Assembly (NCBI GenBank): GCA_033002965.1
Contig: JAURVB010013144.1
Span: 1-64,000, forward strand
Direction: 5' to 3'
DNA length: 64,000 nt
Source: Piper betle
Lineage: Eukaryota > Streptophyta > Magnoliopsida > Piperales > Piperaceae
The translations under genes were made by a program, and so were the position numbers. This document shows, one piece after another, positions 57,217-64,000 of the stretch (its first letter is position 1; each line of letters begins with the position of its first letter). The notes under the pieces are model-generated. The model was not told the DNA's origin. It did not search any database and saw nothing but the letters and a program-made list of their open reading frames with translations.

Positions 57217-60105
57217 TATAACACCCCATTTTGGCTCACCCATGAACAGACCTAGAAATATCACTAGCAACCGAATCGATTGCTAATCTACTGGATTTGG
57301 TTAAGCCGACCTAAATCTACCCTCGATGCCTTAAGATGGAGACGTAACATGCAAAACATGGATGGAATAATTGGGTTCTGACACAGTCCTACATGCATGC
57401 CATGACGTGCAAGCAAAAGCAGAGCAAAAACAATAAATGAGAAATCCAAAGGAAAATATCTATTTCTATAGAAAAACGCACAGAGTTTCCCCTAAAAGTG
57501 CAATAAGGGCCAACCTGTCCACAACAACGATATATAAATATTCTATCAAAATAATATACATGACAATCTATCATGGCATTCAGTTATTATCACTTTTGTT
57601 TTCACCTGAGCCGAGTCAGAGCTCTAAGGCTCCCTATTCATTCACATTTATGTATTTGTTTCATAGGCAATTTATCAAGGCATAGCACAACATGATCATC
57701 ATTCACACAGCAACAACACACCATCATTATATGTTACACACGACAGGTATATGTGTGCGCGGTTCTGTGCTGCTCCTCCACAGTCCTGACAGCTTTCATT
57801 CATCGCTATTCTCACCTACATAAATATAGAAAATCATCAGTAACGAGTGTTACAGGTCCAGAAAATAACTAATATCAATCTGACACAGGAGAGCTAACCC
57901 TCTTGTTGAATAAAAACCTCATATACTTCATCAGGAACTCTCACAAAGGTAGTAATGGGAGTCATCGCCCTCAGGCAGTAGCGCCTCCTTTCCATACCTT
58001 TGTACGGGAAAATCAATCTCGTTCGTCTCAGCCCTCTACATCCTCCGTATTGCTCTTGGCCCTGAGTACAAGGGTCGAGTACTCTTCGACATGCACCTTC
58101 AGTACCCTTTTACGCCACAAATCTAGCATGCGCTGGACAGCAATACCCGTAAACCTCCACACCTCTCCGGGTTTGAGGAACTCAAAGATGGAGTTGTCAG
58201 GATCCCGCAGGAATGGAGTGGACACTCACTAGTTCCAAACCCGCTATTGACTAACACGTGCCCACTCACATAGCACGGTCATCGAATTTCCCTCATTCCA
58301 TCTCTCACTGAAAACTCGAAAACTACATGTATATAGGTTTGGGTAGGGATTTATATAATAGGCCCAAAGGTGTCGTGATTTGGATTTGAGTTTCGAAAAT
58401 AAACTCCAGGGATCTCATCCTCGAGGGTTATTAATTCGAAAATAATGTGCGACTAAATGGCCCCGGTGGAGTGGAATACAATAAATCCACCACTTGACAC
58501 GTTTGCTTACCTGCGAAAACAAAACATGATGGTGTACAGAGATAAAACAAGAAGCGAGTCCTAATGGACCTGGCAAAAACTCCAAGCACATCCTCATGCC
58601 TAGGCGGTGAGCTCCTGTTCCGTCCCTACACATTATATTAAAAGCTGATGCCCGCTATTAATTGATGCATCAAACTCATCACAATCAACACACTCACAAC
58701 ACAAACATCATCCATCAAAAGTCAAACAACTATCAATGTAGAAATAGCTCTACCTCATTCAATTCATACCAATTTTATTATATTTTTCTAAGTTATGTTG
58801 TAGTCAATAAGCGTGCTCAGATTTACTTTACTTACTTAAATTACTAATATCCATTCACTATCATACAAGTCATGCAAACCATCATTTCATTCACAGTCAA
58901 GCATTCATCATGTCAAACAATCAATCCTAGCATGCTGTGCTAATAATAATCAATTTTAAATAATAAAATCGAATGTAATTATACCTCGCGTCGTTGGCAA
59001 TCGGAGACGGTTAGGGTTTCGTCGCATGTCTCAGAGCTAGAATTCGGCTCTCAATGGCGTCTGATGTTTGATCAGGTTCAACTAGACAAACTCGGTGGAA
59101 AATCTGGTGAATTCCAGCGAATCTGGTTTACCAGTAGGTTCTAACAGTTTTCTGGAAAATTCTGGAAGCTTCCAAGCAGGTTTTCTGGCAACTGACGGGA
59201 TAGTAGTGTTATGGAGTACCATTGGCACCGGCTCGACGAGCTCAACCCAATGGTGGTGATGGTGAGGACAGTAGTGGTGGCGATGACTGTCGACGGCCAT
59301 GACGAGTTCAACCAGGGGGTCGGTCTCTCTGATTGAACCCACGGCCGACCTCGGTGGTGGTGCTAGGTAGGGGGAAATATTGGGGAGGTCAAGGGAACGG
59401 TTGTTGACGTCACGGTGGTGGCGGCACAGCCCAAACAACGGCTAAATGACTTGGGGAATGTCGCTGCTTGTGGGGCGATTCTAGCGTCGTGGCAGTGAGA
59501 CGGTGACCGGGTTGGTCGGGGCGGCACGGCGACAGCAAGGTGGGGCAGCGTCGATCAGTGGTAGTGCAGCGTCGGTGATGGCAGCAGCGACAACCACAGA
59601 GGCGGTGATAGGGTTTTGGGGTGAGGAAGTGTTGAGAGGGAGAAGTAACACTTCGGTGGTAAACTCGTAAATAAGTATTGACTCAATTCTTACTCGAGTT
59701 AAAATAATAACTAGTTCGTAATAAATCCTAAAAAATCTTAAAAAATATGGGAAAATCTCATAAAATATATTACACATCATAACACATAATGACATGTTCT
59801 ATAACTAATAACCCACCCAAACTACCCCATAGCACGTCCTAATGCGTTATTCGGCCTAAAACTATTTCTATGATCAAATACATAAAAAGAAAAATATTGC
59901 ATACTTTCATATATTTTAATAACTCATTTCTCACCATCTTTTCAACATTATCATCGTATATTCAAGTACACATGACCCTCATCGCTCATAACTCACAGTT
60001 GGTCTCAACTCAGCACACGGTTCATGAAACTGAGTCAACTCAAATTGACGGTTGAACCAACTGGTTCGCTGTAGTAAAAATCTGACTCAAGTCACAAGTT
60101 TTACA
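57217..60105 (-). mobile_element. 3' LTR of element D (minus-strand Ty3/Gypsy)
   Basis: It begins TATAACACCCCATTTTGG, a mutated TGTAACACCCC, and ends CACAAGTTTTACA at 60105. It is followed by a minus-strand purine tract TTTTTTGAATGAGGGAAGGT (60106-60125) and, further on, minus-strand pol. This makes it the 3' LTR of an element that runs past the window end. 2889 bp, diverged from copies 1-3. It sits one base from the end of LTR 45584-57215. Confidence 0.75.
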
Positions 60106-60125
60106 ACCTTCCCTCATTCAAAAAA

Positions 60126-60301
60126 TTTTGTCCTTGAAATTTTAACCAAGGAAGTTTCAAACTCATCTATAATCTGAAAAAGAAATCTCTAGAAAGGTGC
60201 CTGGTTCTGAAGCTGGTTGCTCAAATATCTAAAGGTATTGCTTCTTCATCTCATCTTCACATTCCCATATATATTCTGCAACTCCTCTTCGAGTACACTA
60301 T
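60126..60301 (-). pseudogene. Element D, chromodomain-like pol C-terminus
   Basis: Minus-strand translation of about 60300-60230 reads CTRRGVAEYIWECEDEMKKQ YL, which matches the W-S-x-x-G-x-x-E-x-(T/I)WE-x-E-x-x-M tail of chromovirus integrase. It continues in frame from the piece ending PLVRVY at 62434 once the solo LTR 60302-62433 is removed. The remaining bases to the purine tract are the 3' untranslated part. Confidence 0.65.
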
Positions 60302-62433
60302 TATAAAACCCTGAAAAAAATAATTAGGTTATTTTCTTTAGGGTTTTGTAAATCTTAGAACGAACCATAAATAATATTTAATTAAATAAATTCTTGAAAA
60401 AAATAATATTATAAATTATCAATTTTGACCTTTAGCATATCGGTATAATGATATTTATAATATTTTTAGGATTTAACATCCATTTCTATTAACTTAATAA
60501 TTACTTTGTGACTTTACGTTATCACACAAATGACGTTTTGAATTCCACACATATTTATAAAATTTAATATAATGACTTCTTGAATTCCACACATATTCTT
60601 CTATATAAAGGAATGTTCTGTTATTAAATGAAACATCCTCTGGATAGCTTGTGAGCACATTTGGCTTTAGAGAAATAACATTCATATTAGGATCATATGT
60701 CGTAGTTGTAGATGCCTCATCACAATTCCAGGATCGTATAAGTACTTGAAATGTTATATATTTCGATTTGGGAGTCTTGGTCGGCCTGAGTCCACATTCA
60801 ATCACCATGCGCCGAGCGCAACTCGGGTCAAAGAATTGGCTCTGTAACGACCCAGCCCAAAGTGCAACGTAATGGGCTAAGTCATTTCTTTAAAATGGGT
60901 ACCCCGGAAGTTAAAGATCTCTAGTCCATTCCCACTTATAAACAGGATCTTCTCCCAGTAAGTATTAGATGTGGGACTAAGTTGAGGGATCTCACAATCC
61001 ACCCACCTTAGGAAATTTCGTCCCCGAAATGCCTATTCTTGGCCCGTGACCGGCAGCCTAGCCAACGTTTCTAGTCTTGGCCCGTTGCTAGCCCCAGCCC
61101 ATGACCTTTCTGGCCCGTGACCGGCAGCCTAGCCAACGTCCCTAGTCTATCCCACCATCTAACACGGAACCAGATCGGCTCTAATACCATTTGTAACGAC
61201 CCAGCCCAAAGTGCAACATAATGGGCTAAGTCATCTCTTTAAAATGGGTACCCCGGAAGTTAAAAGATCTATAGTCCATTCCCACTTATAAACAGGATCT
61301 TCTCCCAGTAGGTATTAGATGTGGGACTAAGTTGAGGGATCTCACAATCCACCCACCTTAGGAAATTTCGTCCCCGAAATGCCTATTCTTGGCCCGTTGC
61401 TAGCCCCAGCCCACGTCCTTTCTAGCCCGTGACCGGCAGCCTAGCCAACGTTTCTAGTCTTGGCATTTTGCTAACCCCAGCCCACGCACCTTTTTTGGCC
61501 TGTGACCGGCAGCCTAGCCAACGTCCCTAGTCCATCCCACCATCTAACACGGAACTAGGTCGGCTCTGATACCATTTGTAACAACCCAGCCCAAAGTGCA
61601 AAGTAATGGGCCAAGTCATTTCTTAAAAATGGGTACCCCGGAAGTTAAAGATCTATAGTCCATTCCCACTTATAAACAGGATCTTCTCCCAGTAGGTATT
61701 AGATGTGGGACTAAGTTGAGGGATCTCACAGGCTCAGTCCGACACAAGGCAGTACCCTTTGAAAATTACTATGTGGGAGTCTTGGTTGACTTGAGTTCAT
61801 ATTCAACCACCATGCACCGAGCGCAACTGGGGTTAATGAATTGACTCCATTCGACACAGGGAAGCACCCCTAAAAGATTAAATACCTACCCCATGCCGAA
61901 AGGGGTGATAGGGCACAGTGGTGCAAGACGGCTCATTATGCACTTGTGATATCGAGAGGGTGTGTCAATGACAAATATTGGTAACTACAAGCCAAGGGCC
62001 ATGTAGGGTGTGTGCGCAAACATGGGATTGTAGCTGGATGAGCGGCCACCCTCCCAGCATATTAAGAGCTCAGCATAGGCTCATAATCACTAAAACATGT
62101 AATTTAGATGATGTAAAATATATTAATTATTTCTTGTAATTATACGACTTAGTGTATTTATTACTAACGCGAAATTGCCTTCACAGGTATGAGCATGGAA
62201 GGATGAGTAGAGGTGGGACAGTTGGATGACTCTAATATTGGACTATTCTTTTCTCAAGATTGTTTGCATGACAGTCGGATTTTGGTTCAGTTCATGGGTC
62301 TTAGATTATTCCGAGCATTTGTATATTAAATTTATTGTTATGGATTTATTTAAAATCTTGAAAATTAATAGAAAATTAATTTATGAGACACTAGTAACAC
62401 TTGGCTCGTGGCTCGGAATGGGGGGTCGTTACA
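60302..62433 (+). mobile_element. Solo LTR, 1.24-kb family, in element D; hosts a TRIM array
   Basis: Starts TATAAAACCCTGAAAAAAAT (TG mutated to TA) and ends TGGGGGGTCGTTACA. Without the TRIM block and one GGCTC copy it is 1239 bp, the same as 24036-25274, and lies in the opposite direction. The flanks ACTAT and AATAC, read in the pol sense as GTATT and ATAGT, match at only 3 of 5 bases. Its position is nevertheless precise, since pol reads through in frame when it is removed. Confidence 0.82.
60843..61730 (-). mobile_element. Tandem TRIM array: three LTRs and two internal domains in one target site
   Basis: GGCTC flanks the block (60838-60842 and 61731-61735). LTRs, minus orientation (TGTAACGACCC...GGGATCTCACA), at 60843-60996, 61192-61346 and 61577-61730. 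Internal domains at 60997-61191 (195 bp) and 61347-61576 (230 bp), each with the reverse complement of the TGGTATCAGAGC primer site (GCTCT-A/G-ATACCA) and the purine tract ATCCACCCACCTT. The domains differ in the number of a repeated CGTGACCGGCAGCCTAGCCA-type segment. Same family as 44145-45448. Confidence 0.92.
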
Positions 62434-64000
62434 AATACACTCTCACTAGAGGAACTTCCTTTCTTCGAAGAATCCTCACTCTACGATCGACAATCCGAAT
62501 TGCATCTTCTAGATATGTCAGGTCTAGTTGCAGCTTTATCTCTCTGAAGCTAATGGCATGAGAGTTGTCTGAATGGTATTTCTTTAGCATCGACACATGG
62601 AAAACATCGTGCACAACTGATCAATGAGGCAGCAATGCTAGCATGTACGCCACTGATCCAATGCACTCGATCACGTCAAACGGTCCAATATATCGCGGAC
62701 TGAGTTTCCCTTGCATCCCGAATCTCGTGTTTCCCTTAGTCGGAGAGTCCTTATGGAGAATGTGATCTCCTAACGCGAAATGAACCTCATGTCTACGCTG
62801 ATCAGCATAACTTTTTCAGCCTGTCCTGAGCTGACCTCATCCTCTTTCTAATCCGCATTATTACTTCCTATATCTACTGGATCATCTCTAGCCCAACTAT
62901 TACTGGCTCGCTGCCCTGTACCCAACACACCAGGGATCGACATGGTCTACCGTATAGTGCCTCAAATAGTGTCATTCCTATTGTTGCTTGATAGCTGTCG
63001 TTGTAAGAGAACTCCACTAGAGGTAGGTGCTCTTCCAACTTCCTCTGAAATCCAAAATGCATGCTCGAAGCAAATCATCTAGGATTTGTATGGTCCTTAT
63101 GTCTACCCATCTGTCTATGGGTAAAAGGTAGTGCTGAATCTTGATTCAATGCTCACAGCTTCCTGGAAAGCCTTCTAAAATTGAGATGTGAACCTCAGAT
63201 CCCTATCTGATATGATCCCATGTGGTACTCCATGTAGCTGACTATCTAGTCTCTATACAGCGTGCCCAAAGCGGTTAATGGGTAATCCATCCTGATTGGT
63301 ATGAGTGTGCACTTTTTGCGAGCCGATCTACTATGACCCATGTTGCGTCTTTCTATAGGCGGGTCCTAGGTAAACCAACTACAAATTCGCACACTATACT
63401 CTCCCACTTCCACTCTGGGTTTCCAATGGTTGTAGCGTTCCACCTGGACATACGTGCTCGGCTTTCACTTGCCAGAACACCAAACATCTAGCAACAGTGT
63501 CGTATACTTCTCTCTTCATTCCTAGCCACCAATATGGTCGTTGGACATCGTGGTACATCTTCATTCCACCTGGATACACTGAGCATCTTGACGTGTGAGC
63601 TTCATGAAGAATCATTCCTCGAAGTCCAGGACACTCTAGAATATTTGGCACAAAGAGTCGACTTCTAAGTCTGACTAACCCATCTGCATCTTTGGTCAAT
63701 TCTGGATGTGTTCCCTGTTCCAACTATTGCCTCAATAGTGGGTCTGCTTCCTATGCAATCTTGATCTGATCAAGTACACTCGGTTGAATGCTCAGTCGTG
63801 CCATCATTCCAACCAACTATTTCTGGCTTGTAGTAAACTAAGTCACTAACACTACTGCTAATCATGCGGCTTCCTTCTCAACGCATCTGCTACCACATTC
63901 ACTTTGCCCTTGTGGTATGCTATGTCAATCTCATAATCTGCTAACATCTCCAACCATCTTCTTTGTCTGTTGTTCAAATCTTTCTATATGAAGATATATT
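62434..64000 (-). pseudogene. Element D (Ty3/Gypsy) pol: RNase H end, integrase (inactive)
   Basis: Minus-strand translation from the window end shows RNase H C-terminus ([31 protein letters not shown] near 63860-63985), integrase finger (LHEAHTSRCSVYPGGMKMY, YWWLGMKREV at 63394-63723), the ALYGRPCR region (62874-63062: LVEFSYNDSYQATIGM) and the GPF/chromo linker ([13 protein letters not shown], 62614-62434). The finger has lost the second histidine (VYPG for IHPG) and the second cysteine (CLVFW for CxxC), and frames shift repeatedly. The 5' part, including RT, gag and 5' LTR, lies beyond 64000. Confidence 0.82.

Overview
This is nuclear DNA of a flowering plant, probably a eudicot. The evidence is two intron-containing cytosolic Cu/Zn superoxide dismutase genes, a miR398-type target site in their 5' leaders, and a dense nest of Ty3/Gypsy LTR retrotransposons. 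No bacterial or organellar features were seen. The species cannot be named from the sequence.

Layout. 1-4014: two related ~3 kb-class LTR fragments, the younger cut by the window edge. 4145-11242: a degenerate hAT transposon (minus strand) with an 8-bp target duplication, itself interrupted at 6059-8347 by a decayed LTR element that carries a short coding-like segment. 11251-14704: an LTR-start fragment and a remnant of a non-autonomous LTR element with its 3' LTR. 15289-18054 and 19951-22097: two tandem, same-direction (minus) Cu/Zn-SOD genes, each with seven coding exons and a 5'UTR intron. The miR398-type site is split by that 5'UTR intron in both genes. The downstream copy has a GC splice donor there, a small inverted-repeat transposon in the same intron, and a lost stop codon that adds 10 residues.

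22708 to the end is one large transposon nest. The host element is a plus-strand Gypsy (element A), with PBS-like site, gag, protease, RT and RNase H pieces at 23504-24035, 25280-26127, 29105-30341, 43472-44144 and 45454-45583. It is split by solo LTRs at 24036-25274 and 26128-29099, by a solo LTR (30342-43471) that contains a two-LTR Tekay/Del-like element (31605-41988), by a tandem TRIM array (44145-45448), and by another solo LTR (45584-57215) that contains three further solo LTRs. A second, minus-strand Gypsy (element D) follows from 57217 and runs off the window. It holds a solo LTR (60302-62433) with a second tandem TRIM array inside (60843-61730). Most insertions have readable 5-bp target duplications, so the order of events can be read.

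The most unusual items are the two TRIM arrays (five LTRs and three LTRs, each within a single target duplication), the exon-junction miR398-type site with its GC donor, the Tekay element whose 5' LTR carries a block absent from its 3' LTR and whose pol has lost most of RT, and a 133-bp higher-order minisatellite inside the Tekay LTRs. All coordinates were read by eye; no alignments or database searches were run.
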